Positions 1 to 8,622 of a DNA stretch of 64,000 nucleotides are shown in pieces. This stretch comes from Saccharothrix luteola (GTDB lineage: Bacteria; Actinomycetota; Actinomycetes; Mycobacteriales; Pseudonocardiaceae): the NCBI RefSeq assembly GCF_020859565.1, contig NZ_JAJHUO010000029.1, positions 1 to 64,000 of the forward strand, given 5' to 3'. The translations under genes were made by a program, and so were the position numbers. The notes under the pieces were generated by a model. The model did no database searches, was not told the origin of the DNA, and was given only the letters and a program-made list of their open reading frames with translations. The stretch's first letter is position 1. Each line of letters opens with the position of its first letter.

Positions 1-7
1 TCATAGT

Positions 8-126
8 GTTTCGGTGGTCATAGCGGTTGGGGAACACCCGGTCCCATTCCGAACCCGGTAGTTAAGCCTTCCAGCGCCGATGGTACTGCACTCGTGAGGG
101 TGTGGGAGAGTAGGACGCCGCCGAAC
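8..126 (+). rRNA. rrf: 5S ribosomal RNA
   Basis: About 119 nt with the conserved actinobacterial 5S pattern: the central block around 39-60 (cccattccgaacccgg) and a 3' end that pairs with the 5' end (cggtgg near 12 with ccgccg near 118). It is a component of the large ribosomal subunit. A strong terminator follows directly, so this is the 3' end of an rRNA operon whose 16S and 23S genes lie to the left of the window. The exact ends are uncertain by a few bases. Confidence 0.95.
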
Positions 127-134
127 AATCATTC

Positions 135-171
135 CCTCAAGGGGGCGCTCATCTCGAGCGCCCCCTTGAGG
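135..171 (+). terminator. rRNA operon terminator hairpin
   Basis: A perfect 16-bp inverted repeat (135-150 with 156-171) with a 5-nt loop lies just after the 5S gene. It also sits between this gene and the convergent hydrolase gene ending at 176, so it may act in both directions. There is no U-tract, as is usual in actinobacteria. Confidence 0.85.
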
Positions 172-175
172 CGTT

Positions 176-1774
176 TCAGCGTTCCCCGGCGATGATCGCG
201 CCGATCTCGTCGATCGCGGGATGGCCCTGTTCGAGCGGTGCGCTGTGCGGGTTGGGACGGACGCCGTCGGCCCCCACCCAGTCCGGCGGTGAGTCGAACA
301 CCCGGGCCCCGAAGTCCGGGTTGGCGGGGTCACGGCCGTGGAACGGGTCGTGCGACGGTGGCCGATTCTCGAAGATGTTCGGGTTCTCCTCCGGGAACTC
401 CGGGTTGGCGAGGCCGATCAGGTCGCCCGGAGCGGTCGTGGCGTGCACGTGCTGACCGGCTTGGGAGGGGTCGATCCCGTCCAGCCTGAGTTCGCTGACG
501 TGCTGGGTGCCCGCGCCGGGGCTCGACACGAGGATCACGTCGTCGGCGTTGAGACCGTGGTCGCGAGCGGTCTGCCCGACCACGGTCGTGCCGTAGCTGT
601 GGCCCACGACGGTGAGGTGCGCCCGTTCCCCGGTGTCCGTCGCACGCAGGCCGTCCTGGAACCGGTCGAGTGCCTGCTCGGCGTTGTCGGCGTAGATCGG
701 GCTCGCCGCGGCGGGGAAGATGTTGTCGGGTGCGTCGTAGCCGACCCAAGCGATCACGGCGGTCCCTTCGCCGGCCGAAAGGGCCATCCGCCTCGCCCGG
801 TCGATGTCGCCGCCGACCTGGTCGAGTTCGGCCAGGGTGCCGGGCACGTAGGTCGCGATGTTGCGCGCCGTGTCCGGGTTGCCGTACGACACGATGATCT
901 TGCCGTCGGCGGCGGTGTCGAGGCCGAGCAGGTAGTACCGGTTGGCCTTGTTCTCGGGGTCGGCACCGGCGAGGTCGCCGCCTGGCCGGAAGCGCTCCAG
1001 CGTGGCGATCTGGTCGTTCAGCTGGGTGAGGCGTTCGTGTTCCTGCTCCCACAGGCCCGGGTTGCGGTTGAGCTCGTCCGCGAGCCGGTCGCGTTCGGCG
1101 CGCAGCGCGGTGATCTCCCGGTCGAGCACGGCGCGGTTGGCCTGGTCGCGGATCTCGGCGGGGATGCCGTCGAGGTTGCGGACCAGGTCGGGGTTGTTCC
1201 GCACGACCTCGTCGCGCTCGCCCTGGCCCAGGGACAGCCACCAGGTGTGGACCTCCTGCGGGGTCGCGCCCGGCGGCGGGCCGGGCGTCTGGCCGACCGG
1301 CGGGCCACCGGTGATCCGCCCGGCGGCCTCGGCGACCAGCTTGGTGGCCTCGGCCGCGAGCTGTTGGGCGAACGCGTTGCGCTGGAGGTCTTCCCCGATG
1401 CCGGTGATGTCCGCGTACCGCTCGGCGTTGGCGTCGAGGAGCTTGACGATCGCGTCCTTGGCGGTGGCGACCTCGGTGCCGAAGATTTCGGCGCGTCGGG
1501 CGAGCTCGGCCATGTCGGCGGCGGTCGTGCCGGCTCGCTGGAGGTGGTGCCGGACCATGCCGGTGAACACCGCGCCCGCCGCGTCGGGCCAGTCGGCGTT
1601 CACGGAGTTCAGGCTGTGCTCGGCCGCCTTGCCGTACTCGGCGCCGGTGCGCCGCCAGCTGTCGGCCAGCGCGTGCGCGGTCTCCTCGTTCGACAGGGGC
1701 CAGGTGGCGCCCATGGCCTTCGCGCGCGCCCACAGCTCGGCGGTCGGTTCGGGGATGGCCACCTCAGCCACCAC
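176..1774 (-). CDS. alpha/beta hydrolase, DUF1023 type, with helical N-terminus
   Basis: 532 residues. The N-terminal ~250 residues are alpha-helical and Ala/Glu rich, like the WXG100-type module that often precedes DUF1023 domains. The C-terminal half carries a nucleophile elbow GHSYG (in VVGHSYGTTV) and a late catalytic His candidate (QGHPAID). DUF1023 proteins are predicted esterases or lipases, often linked to type VII secretion genes. The gene starts with GTG and overlaps the end of the small WXG100-like gene upstream by 11 bp; a second GTG at 1762 would remove the overlap. The pair is probably co-transcribed. The substrate is unknown. Confidence 0.8.
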   Translation of the reverse strand: MVAEVAIPEPTAELWARAKAMGATWPLSNEETAHALADSWRRTGAEYGKAAEHSLNSVNADWPDAAGAVFTGMVRHHLQRAGTTAADMAELARRAEIFGTEVATAKDAIVKLLDANAERYADITGIGEDLQRNAFAQQLAAEATKLVAEAAGRITGGPPVGQTPGPPPGATPQEVHTWWLSLGQGERDEVVRNNPDLVRNLDGIPAEIRDQANRAVLDREITALRAERDRLADELNRNPGLWEQEHERLTQLNDQIATLERFRPGGDLAGADPENKANRYYLLGLDTAADGKIIVSYGNPDTARNIATYVPGTLAELDQVGGDIDRARRMALSAGEGTAVIAWVGYDAPDNIFPAAASPIYADNAEQALDRFQDGLRATDTGERAHLTVVGHSYGTTVVGQTARDHGLNADDVILVSSPGAGTQHVSELRLDGIDPSQAGQHVHATTAPGDLIGLANPEFPEENPNIFENRPPSHDPFHGRDPANPDFGARVFDSPPDWVGADGVRPNPHSAPLEQGHPAIDEIGAIIAGER

Positions 1775-2060
1775 CCGGGAACGCGCCCCTGGAGCGCACG
1801 TCGGCGGCGAGGTAGTCGATGACGGCGTCGTGACCGACCCGGCCGTCGGTCAGCAGCAGCTCCGGCACGAGGTCCGCGACCTGGCGCACCTTGGCGGCGT
1901 CGGCGTCGTAGACGGCGCGGAACGCCTGCCCCAACGGGTCCGCGCCGATGCCCGCCTCGCCCGCAACCAGTCCGGACTGCCCGTCCCGCCAGGTGGCGGC
2001 CAGCGTCTCGCCGGTGCCGGTGAGGCGGTGCAGCGCGGGCTCTATGCCGTCCACCTGCAT
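1764..2060 (-). CDS. WXG100/EspC-like small helical protein
   Basis: About 98 residues from an ATG at 2060, preceded by GGTGG about 10 nt upstream. In-frame alternatives are ATG 2078 and TTG 2087. The sequence is helical, with a mid-protein GQAF stretch and the pattern of ESX-1 secretion-associated proteins (a long helix pair, with no clear central WxG). It lies directly upstream of, and overlaps, the DUF1023 hydrolase gene, a combination typical of actinobacterial type VII substrate pairs. Secretion is inferred from family and context only. Confidence 0.6.
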   Translation of the reverse strand: MQVDGIEPALHRLTGTGETLAATWRDGQSGLVAGEAGIGADPLGQAFRAVYDADAAKVRQVADLVPELLLTDGRVGHDAVIDYLAADVRSRGAFPGGG

Positions 2061-2171
2061 GTGTGCGAATCCACCCATGGCGCCCAAGGTGGCGCAACGC
2101 GTCCGGGCGCGGCGGGCCGTGACCGCTACCGGTCACGCGCCGAGCCGCGTGGGTGCGACTATTTTTCGACC

Positions 2172-3740
2172 ATGCACCATGAGCCCGACCCCCGAACGCG
2201 GCGCCGCTCCGGCGGGAACTCCGCCGCCGTCCAAGCGGACCTGGCCACGAGTCCGTTCCGCATCGACCGCGACCGCGTGGCCAGTTCGCCGTTCTTCGCC
2301 CGGCTCGGCGGCGTCACGCAGGTCGTCAGCTCGACCGGGTCGGGCCTGCTGGTGCACAACCGCCTCACGCACAGCCTGAAGGTGGCCCAGGCCGCGCGCG
2401 CCATCGCCGAGCGCCTCAACACCCGGCCCGAGATGACGAACCTGCTGGACAAGCTCGGCGGCTGCGACCCGGACGTGGTGGAGGCGGCGTCGCTGGCGCA
2501 CGACCTGGGGCACCCGCCGTTCGGGCACCTCGGCGAGCAGGTCCTCGACCGGCTGGCCCGGCACCGGTTCGGGTTGTCGGACGGGTTCGAGGGCAACGCC
2601 CAGTCGTTCCGCATCGTCACGACGACGGACGTGCGCGGGCCGGCGGCGGTCGGGCTCGACCTGACGGTGGCGGTCCGCGCGGCGATGCTGAAGTACCCGT
2701 GGACGCGCCTGTCCTACCCGAAGCCGCACCCGAGGGACCTCCCCGCCCCGCCGCGTGGCGCCGCGGAACCGGCCGATGGGCCGGGCACCGGGTCGAGCAA
2801 GTTCTCCGCGTACGTCACCGAGCTGGACGACGTCGAGCAGTCCCGCGCGTTCTACACGGCCAGGGTGGAGCCGTGGCAGCAGACGGTCGAGGCGTCGGTC
2901 ATGGACACGGCCGACGACATCGCCTACGCCATCCACGACCTGGAGGACTTCCACCGCGTGGGCGTGCTCCAGCACGCCGCCGTCTCGACGGAGCTGAACA
3001 CCTGGTTGGACCACGCGGTGGAGCTGGCGGGCCTGAGCGCCGCCGACCTCGCCGCCCAGGAACGCCGACCGGGCCGTTCGCTGGAGGCGCTGCGCCGCCG
3101 CCTGCACGCCAAGGACTCGTGGGCGGTGCACGACGACGCGTTCGCGCACGCCGTGGCCAAGGTGCGCGCCGAGCTGGTCGACGGCCTGCTGGCGGTCCCG
3201 TTCGACGGTTCGGTGGAGGCGGAGCAGGCCGTGGCCGGGTTCTCCGCCCGCTGGACGCGCCGCCTGGTCGACGCGGTCGGCGTCGTCGAGGAGCCCACGA
3301 CCCGCTCCGGGCACGTGGTGCCGGCCGTGCCGCAGTGGCACGAGGTGCAGGTGCTGAAGTTCGTGCACCGCCGGTTCGTGCTGCTGCGCCCCGACCTGGC
3401 GCTGCACCAGCGCGGCCAGGCGCGGCTGCTCACGGCGCTGGTCGAGGCGTTGGAGCAGTGGGTCACCGACCGGCACGAGGCGAACCGGCTGCCGCGCCGG
3501 CTGCACGACCTGGTCGAGCTGGCGGGCGAGGAGTACGCGGCGCTGGCGCGTACGGACCCGTCGGTCCTGGTCGGCGCGACGGGGGAGGTGCCGTCCGGTC
3601 CGGACGCCGTCCGGGCGCTGGCGCGTGGCCGCGCGGTGGTCGACTTCATCGCCTCGCTCACCGACAACCAGGCGGCGGCGCTGCTCGACGCACTGTCCGG
3701 ACGAACCGGTCAGCTGTGGACAGATGCTTTTGTACTGTGA
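2172..3740 (+). CDS. dgt: deoxyguanosinetriphosphate triphosphohydrolase-like protein (dGTPase)
   Basis: 522 residues from ATG 2172. This is an HD-superfamily phosphohydrolase: the metal-binding HNRLTHS motif (residues 62-68) is followed by HDLGHPPFGH (110-119), which together are characteristic of the Dgt family; a further acidic motif is MDTADDIAYA. Dgt hydrolyses dGTP (or other dNTPs) to nucleoside and triphosphate, controlling dNTP pools. The protein is about 100 residues longer than short actinobacterial dGTPases; the extra Pro-rich insert lies near residues 185-215. Divergent from the WXG100-like gene across ~110 bp. No strong Shine-Dalgarno is visible before this ATG. Confidence 0.88.
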   Translation: MHHEPDPRTRRRSGGNSAAVQADLATSPFRIDRDRVASSPFFARLGGVTQVVSSTGSGLLVHNRLTHSLKVAQAARAIAERLNTRPEMTNLLDKLGGCDPDVVEAASLAHDLGHPPFGHLGEQVLDRLARHRFGLSDGFEGNAQSFRIVTTTDVRGPAAVGLDLTVAVRAAMLKYPWTRLSYPKPHPRDLPAPPRGAAEPADGPGTGSSKFSAYVTELDDVEQSRAFYTARVEPWQQTVEASVMDTADDIAYAIHDLEDFHRVGVLQHAAVSTELNTWLDHAVELAGLSAADLAAQERRPGRSLEALRRRLHAKDSWAVHDDAFAHAVAKVRAELVDGLLAVPFDGSVEAEQAVAGFSARWTRRLVDAVGVVEEPTTRSGHVVPAVPQWHEVQVLKFVHRRFVLLRPDLALHQRGQARLLTALVEALEQWVTDRHEANRLPRRLHDLVELAGEEYAALARTDPSVLVGATGEVPSGPDAVRALARGRAVVDFIASLTDNQAAALLDALSGRTGQLWTDAFVL

Positions 3741-3753
3741 AATGTGATGGATC

Positions 3754-3791
3754 TACCGTCTGAGAAGTAGGCCGAACGGTGGCAGACGGTA
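3754..3791. promoter_or_regulatory. inverted repeat upstream of the protease gene
   Basis: TACCGTCTG at 3754-3762 is repeated in perfect inverted form as CAGACGGTA at 3783-3791, with a 20-nt spacer. It lies 14-51 bp after the dGTPase stop and about 95-130 bp before the protease start. It could be an operator or a weak dGTPase terminator. Confidence 0.35.
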
Positions 3792-3884
3792 CTTGTCCGT
3801 GCGCAATACGTTGACCCCTCGGCCGGAGACATCCGACCGCAGGCCGCGTGCGTCGGGGGCACGCAAGATCTGGGGGAGACGCCT

Positions 3885-6674
3885 GTGCGCTCACCGAAAC
3901 GTCGTTTGCGAAGAAACGCCCTGATCGCGGCGGGTGCCGCGGTGCTGTTGACCTTGGGGGCGGTCTCGCCCGCCTCCGCCGATCCGACCAAGGCGTCCAA
4001 GGGCGTCGAGGACAAGACCGCGGCGCAGATCGCCGCGCTGCAGGACATCAAGCGGTCCCTCACCGAAGCCGAGTCCAAAGTGGACAGCGCGCTCGTCGTC
4101 GAGCAGCGCCGCCGGTCGAACGCCACCACGTTCAACAAGCTCCCCGCCCTCCAGACCGGTGTGAAGGTCCACAGCGGAAACACCGTCGTGGTGGACATCC
4201 GCGCGTTCAAGGTCACCGACGACCTGGTGGCCGCCGTGAAGGCGGCCGGCGGCGCCATCCGCTCGGTCTCCACCGAGGGCCGGACGGTCCGCGCCCAGCT
4301 GCCGCTCGGCTCGCTGACCAAGCTGTCCGCCCGCGGCGACGTCCGCCGCGTCGAGACCGCGGTGGAGTACAAGACTTTCAACCAGCGGGACCGCAAGGCC
4401 GACCCGGCCCCCTCGAAGGAGGACAAGGCCAGGGAGATCGAGGCCCGCACCCGTGAGGCCCTGATCGCGCCGCAGGCGATCCGGACCGGCGAGGGCGACC
4501 GGGCGCACGCCGCCGACACCGCCCGGGACGACTTCCGCGTCACCGGCACCGGCGTGAAGCTGTGCGCGCTGTCCGACGGCGTCGACTCGCTGAGGCTCTC
4601 GCAGACCGCCGGCGAGCTGCCCGCCGCCGTCGAGGTCCTGGCCGGCCAGGAGGGCACGGGCAACGAGGGCACCGCGATGCTGGAGATCCTCCACGACATC
4701 GCGCCGAACGCGAGCCTCGGCTTCGCCACGGCCGTCAACGGCGACGCGAGCTTCGCCGACAACATCCGCGCCCTGCGCTTCCAGCTGGGCTGCGACGTCA
4801 TCGTCGACGACATCCTCTACTTCAACGAGTCGCCGTTCCAGGACGGCGTGATCGCGCAGGCCGTGGACGCGGTCACCGCCGACGGCGCGCTGTTCTTCTC
4901 CTCCGCCGGCAACGAGGGCAACGTCGCCGACGGCACCTCGGGCCACTGGGAGGGCCAGTTCGTCGACTCCGGCGTCGGCGTCGGCAAGTTCGCCGGCACC
5001 GCGCACGACTTCAACCCCTCTCCCGACGCCAAGCAGGTGTTCAACCCGCTGTCGGACAGCTCGGCCAACGTGCCCGTGACGCTGTTCTGGTCCGACCCGC
5101 TGACCTCGTCGTTCAACGACTACGACCTGTACCTGGCGAACTCGCAGGGCAACGTGGTCGCGTTCAGCCAGGGCGTGCAGGACGGCAGCCAGGACCCGTA
5201 CGAGCGGCTCAACACGCCGGCGTCCGCGTTCGGCCTGCGGCTGGCCGTGGTCAAGTTCCGCGGTGAGGACAAGTACCTGGCGCTGACCGCGCTGGGCGGT
5301 CGCTTCAAGGACTCCTCCGACGGGCTCAAGAAGTTCGCCACGCCCGGCGTGACCCGCGGCCACTCCGCGGCCAAGGGCGCGATCAGCGTGGCGGCGGCGC
5401 CGGCGAACAACCCGCTGCCGTTCGACCTGGAGCCGGGTGACCCGGCCAACCCGCGCGGCCCGTACCCGAACGCGTTCGACGGCACGCAGAAGCCCGAGCG
5501 GTTCACCTCGGACGGCCCTCGCCGGGTGTTCTTCGCGCCCGACGGCACCCCGCGCGAGGAGGTCAGGCAGAAGCCCGACCTGACCGCGGCGGACGGCGTG
5601 CAGACCAGCGTGTCCGGCTTCAACCCGTTCTTCGGCACGTCGGCGTCCGCGCCGAACGCCGCCGCGATCGCGGGCCTGGTGCTGTCCGGCAACCCCGGCC
5701 TGTCGCCCGCCGAGGTGCGCGAGGCGATGACCGCCACCGCGATCGACATCGCCGAAGCGGGCGCGGACAACCGGACCGGCGCGGGCGTCGTGCGCGCCGA
5801 CCTGGTGCTGGCCTACACCGGCGCCTCGCCGCAGCCGCTGGCGAAGGCGGCGAAGCCGTCCGTGGTCAACGACGCCGACGGCAGCCAGTACCTCAAGCCG
5901 GGCACCACGGCCACGGTCACCGTGCCGGTGGTCAACTCCGGTGACGGCACGGCCGCGTCGACCAGCCTCGTGCTCACCACGCCCACCGCGGGCGTGACGA
6001 TCGCGCCGCGGTCGAAGTCCTACGGCAACGTCGAGGTCGGCCAGACGGTCACCAACACGTTCAAGGTGACCGTGCCCGCGTCTATGGGCGTCGGCTCGGC
6101 CGTGCGGCTGGACGCCAGGGTGACGTTCGCGGGCTCCACCTCGCCGACCACGAGCGCGTTCACGCTCAACGTCGGCGAACCGTCCCGCGACACGAAGACG
6201 TTCGCCTACGCCGGGCCGGTCGTGGCCATCCCGGACAACGACGCCACCGGCGCCTCGGTGGAGATCCCGGTCAGCGGCATCGGCCGCGGCTCCAGGATCG
6301 TGTTCTCCGTCGACGGCGACACGTGCAGCTCGACGACGGGTGCGACCACGGTCGGCATCGACCACTCGTTCGTCGGCGACCTGGTCGGCACGCTGACCTC
6401 GCCGTCCGGCGCGACGGCGACGTTGTTCCAGCGCAACGGCGCGACCGGCAACAACCTGTGCCAGGTCGTGTTCGACGACACCGCCGCGCAGCCGTTCTCG
6501 TCGGTGACCAGCGCGTTGGCGCCGTTCACCGGCACGTGGCGGCCCACCACCCCGCTCGGCGCGCTGCTGGCCGAGCCGGTGGACGGCACGTGGACGTTCA
6601 AGGTCGCGGACGGCGCCTCGTCCGACCGCGGCTCGATCCGCTCGGTCTCGTTGAAGATCAACGGTTACGTCTAG
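3885..6674 (+). CDS. secreted subtilase-fold serine protease with C-terminal P domain
   Basis: 929 residues, GTG start preceded by GGGGGAG. A signal peptide (RRLRR, then a hydrophobic stretch, cleavage near SASA at 30-33) is followed by a helical pro-region of about 180 residues. The protease core has Asp231 (LSDGVD), the oxyanion region SSAGNEGN and the serine motif GTSASAP (Ser586). The usual His motif (HGTxVA) is absent; at its place is NEGTAM with Glu261, ahead of HDIAPNA, as in the S8/S53-like subgroup. A CARDB-like Ig segment (about 640-780) and a P/proprotein-convertase domain (about 795-929) end the protein. It is likely an extracellular protease. A strong terminator follows. Confidence 0.85.
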   Translation: MRSPKRRLRRNALIAAGAAVLLTLGAVSPASADPTKASKGVEDKTAAQIAALQDIKRSLTEAESKVDSALVVEQRRRSNATTFNKLPALQTGVKVHSGNTVVVDIRAFKVTDDLVAAVKAAGGAIRSVSTEGRTVRAQLPLGSLTKLSARGDVRRVETAVEYKTFNQRDRKADPAPSKEDKAREIEARTREALIAPQAIRTGEGDRAHAADTARDDFRVTGTGVKLCALSDGVDSLRLSQTAGELPAAVEVLAGQEGTGNEGTAMLEILHDIAPNASLGFATAVNGDASFADNIRALRFQLGCDVIVDDILYFNESPFQDGVIAQAVDAVTADGALFFSSAGNEGNVADGTSGHWEGQFVDSGVGVGKFAGTAHDFNPSPDAKQVFNPLSDSSANVPVTLFWSDPLTSSFNDYDLYLANSQGNVVAFSQGVQDGSQDPYERLNTPASAFGLRLAVVKFRGEDKYLALTALGGRFKDSSDGLKKFATPGVTRGHSAAKGAISVAAAPANNPLPFDLEPGDPANPRGPYPNAFDGTQKPERFTSDGPRRVFFAPDGTPREEVRQKPDLTAADGVQTSVSGFNPFFGTSASAPNAAAIAGLVLSGNPGLSPAEVREAMTATAIDIAEAGADNRTGAGVVRADLVLAYTGASPQPLAKAAKPSVVNDADGSQYLKPGTTATVTVPVVNSGDGTAASTSLVLTTPTAGVTIAPRSKSYGNVEVGQTVTNTFKVTVPASMGVGSAVRLDARVTFAGSTSPTTSAFTLNVGEPSRDTKTFAYAGPVVAIPDNDATGASVEIPVSGIGRGSRIVFSVDGDTCSSTTGATTVGIDHSFVGDLVGTLTSPSGATATLFQRNGATGNNLCQVVFDDTAAQPFSSVTSALAPFTGTWRPTTPLGALLAEPVDGTWTFKVADGASSDRGSIRSVSLKINGYV

Positions 6675-6690
6675 GGTTCACCCGAGTGTG

Positions 6691-6726
6691 AGAAGGGCCC
6701 CGGGAGCACGCTCCCGGGGCCCTTCT
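6691..6726. terminator. bidirectional terminator between protease and XRE regulator genes
   Basis: A perfect 16-bp inverted repeat (6691-6706 with 6711-6726, loop cacg) between two convergent genes whose stops are at 6674 and 6736. Confidence 0.85.
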
Positions 6727-6735
6727 GTTCACGTG

Positions 6736-7713
6736 TTACTTCGGCCACTCCCAGCGGATGCCGAACACGCCGGGCCCGAAACCGAGCGCCACGGCGTGCA
6801 CGCCACCCGCCGCGTCCAGGGCCAGGTTGCGACGCCGGGACGGGGTGTCGTCGCCGGCGGGCACGCTGAACTGCTGGCAGCGGGCGGGCAGGTTCGACTG
6901 GTCGAACCGCACCTCGATCACGTACTCGCGCACCGGCAGCCGGAACTTGCGGGCGAACGTGTTGTTGCCCGCCGGGTAGTGACCCTCGGCGAACAGCAGC
7001 TCGTACTCCATGATGATGGTCTCGCCCCTGGTCAGGGGTCGGTCGAACATCATCTCCGCGGCCATGATGTTGGCCTCGGTGTCCTCGACCACGCGGCCGA
7101 GGTGGCAGTTGCGCAGGTTCACCACCTGCGGCAGGACGTTGGCCTGCTCGGTCTCGAACACCAGCGCCCACCGGTCCGGGCCGTCCTGCTCGGCGCGCAG
7201 GATCTGGCGCACCCACACCGAGCGCTGACCGCCGTCCGCGGCGATCTCGATCCGGTCGTGCTGGCTGATCCGGCCCAGCTTCACGTCCGACGACGTGTCC
7301 ACCTTCGTGAGCAGGTTCGCCACCCGCTCACGACGCGCCCACAGGGCGTCGATCGGCATCATCGTCGTCGGTCGGGACCGCCTGCCACGCGGGCGCGGCG
7401 GACCGAGCAGCGCCGACAGGCCGGCCTGCGGCACGCCGAGCACGGTCTCCAGGTGGCGCAGCGCCTCCAGCGACTCGGGTCGCTCGGGTCGGCGCCGGCC
7501 GGACTGCCAGTAGCTCAGCGTCGCGACGCTGATGGTGACCCCGCGCAGCGCGAGCCGGTGCTGGATGCGGTCGAGGCTCAGCCTGCTCGCTTTGATCGCG
7601 GCTCTCAGCGCCTCGGGGAACGGTCCCGTGGTGAGAAGCTGCGCAAGACTGCCGTGGCCCGTCGAGTCGAGTTCGTCGACGGACAGGTTGGGTCGACCGG
7701 CAGCGTTGGTCAT
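6736..7713 (-). CDS. XRE-family regulator with large C-terminal domain
   Basis: 325 residues; ATG 7713 is preceded by GGGGAG at a good distance. Residues about 25-100 form a helix-turn-helix of the XRE type (RLALRGVTISVATLSYWQSG, then RPERPESL). The C-terminal ~200 residues are a beta-rich domain of a kind common in Saccharothrix/Actinosynnema XRE proteins, with several Trp/Phe and no catalytic motif I recognise. It is probably a DNA-binding regulator that senses an unknown signal. Its promoter must lie in the ~310-bp gap to the divergent methyltransferase-like gene. Confidence 0.7.
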   Translation of the reverse strand: MTNAAGRPNLSVDELDSTGHGSLAQLLTTGPFPEALRAAIKASRLSLDRIQHRLALRGVTISVATLSYWQSGRRRPERPESLEALRHLETVLGVPQAGLSALLGPPRPRGRRSRPTTMMPIDALWARRERVANLLTKVDTSSDVKLGRISQHDRIEIAADGGQRSVWVRQILRAEQDGPDRWALVFETEQANVLPQVVNLRNCHLGRVVEDTEANIMAAEMMFDRPLTRGETIIMEYELLFAEGHYPAGNNTFARKFRLPVREYVIEVRFDQSNLPARCQQFSVPAGDDTPSRRRNLALDAAGGVHAVALGFGPGVFGIRWEWPK

Positions 7714-8033
7714 TGTGACTCCCCGCTGTCATGAGATCACGCCCCAGTGACCCTACCCGCCAACGCAGGGCGTTGGTGCCTTCCAGGTGGAGTCATTGAT
7801 TGGGCCGTACGGGTTACGAGTTCACTGGGATGGGCATCGTTCTGTCAAGTGGTGAACATCCGTGCTCTTCCCTTTGTAAACCCGCCGGTAACATTGTGCA
7901 ACGGCGGCTTCGGGGTCGTGGCGTCGGCCCCTTCGGTACTGCTATGCGACCGGCGCGCGGAGCCTCTCGTCCCACGCCCCAGCGGCCACACGCCGTTGGC
8001 GGTCGTTGATCCGTTGGGCCTACTGTGTGCCCG
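7714..8033. other. 320-bp divergent intergenic region
   Basis: Lies between the XRE gene and the methyltransferase-like gene. It is lower in GC than its neighbours and contains a spaced inverted pair GTTCAC (near 7818) and GTGAAC (near 7851), a possible operator. No RNA gene or convincing small ORF is seen. Confidence 0.3.
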
Positions 8034-8609
8034 GTGACCGCCGCCCAGGACCTCGTGCCCCTGCCGGAGGACCCGTTGACGGAGGTCGCCGCCGCCGTGC
8101 TCGGCGACGGCCACCACGTGGTGCTCGACCTGCTCGACGTCGTGCGCCACCACGGCGGGCCGCTCGTCGACGTGGTCCGCGCGGGCGACGACCTGCTGCC
8201 CCGGTTGGCCCACGAGAACGCGCTCGACCAGGCGCTGCTGCTGGCCCGTCAGGCGCTGCGACCCGGCGGCCTGTTCGTCGCCGCCGTGCCCGAGCTGGAC
8301 AAGCTCGGTCGGCTCCGGCCCACCGCGCCGCCGCCGAAGGTGTCCGGGCGCGGTCCGGAGCGGCAGGTGACCGTGCAGCTGTGGGACTGGGCGGCCGACG
8401 GCGAGTCCTACGCCTTGGAGGTCGTGCGGCTGGTGCGCGGCGCGGAGACGTGGGAGGTGGCGAACACCGTGTCGACCCGGCACCGCGTGCTGTCGCCCGA
8501 GCAGATCTCCGCCTCGCTGTCCGATGCCGGGTTCGGCGCCGTGCAGCGGCTCTCGCCCGCCGAGTGCGGGCACCCGCTGCCGGTCTGGGTCGCGGTCGCG
8601 CCGGCATGA
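8034..8609 (+). CDS. truncated class I methyltransferase-like protein
   Basis: 191 residues from GTG 8034 (GTG 8025 is also possible). The C-terminal ~150 residues match the second half of UbiG-like SAM methyltransferases: the post-motif segment ALRPGGLFVAAVPELD, a WDW strand, and a final AGFGAVQRLSP segment. The first half, which should carry the SAM-binding glycine motif, is missing or highly degenerate (VVLDLLDVV has no GxG). It is therefore either an inactive paralogue or a partner protein. It lies 13 bp upstream of the acVLRF1 gene and is probably co-transcribed with it. Confidence 0.55.
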   Translation: MTAAQDLVPLPEDPLTEVAAAVLGDGHHVVLDLLDVVRHHGGPLVDVVRAGDDLLPRLAHENALDQALLLARQALRPGGLFVAAVPELDKLGRLRPTAPPPKVSGRGPERQVTVQLWDWAADGESYALEVVRLVRGAETWEVANTVSTRHRVLSPEQISASLSDAGFGAVQRLSPAECGHPLPVWVAVAPA

Positions 8610-8622
8610 ACGACGCGCCGCC

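Noticed and set aside
330..2136. Several long open frames opposite or out of frame with the DUF1023 gene
   Set aside because: Arg/Pro/Gly-rich translations and no motifs; they are shadows of the real gene in GC-rich DNA.
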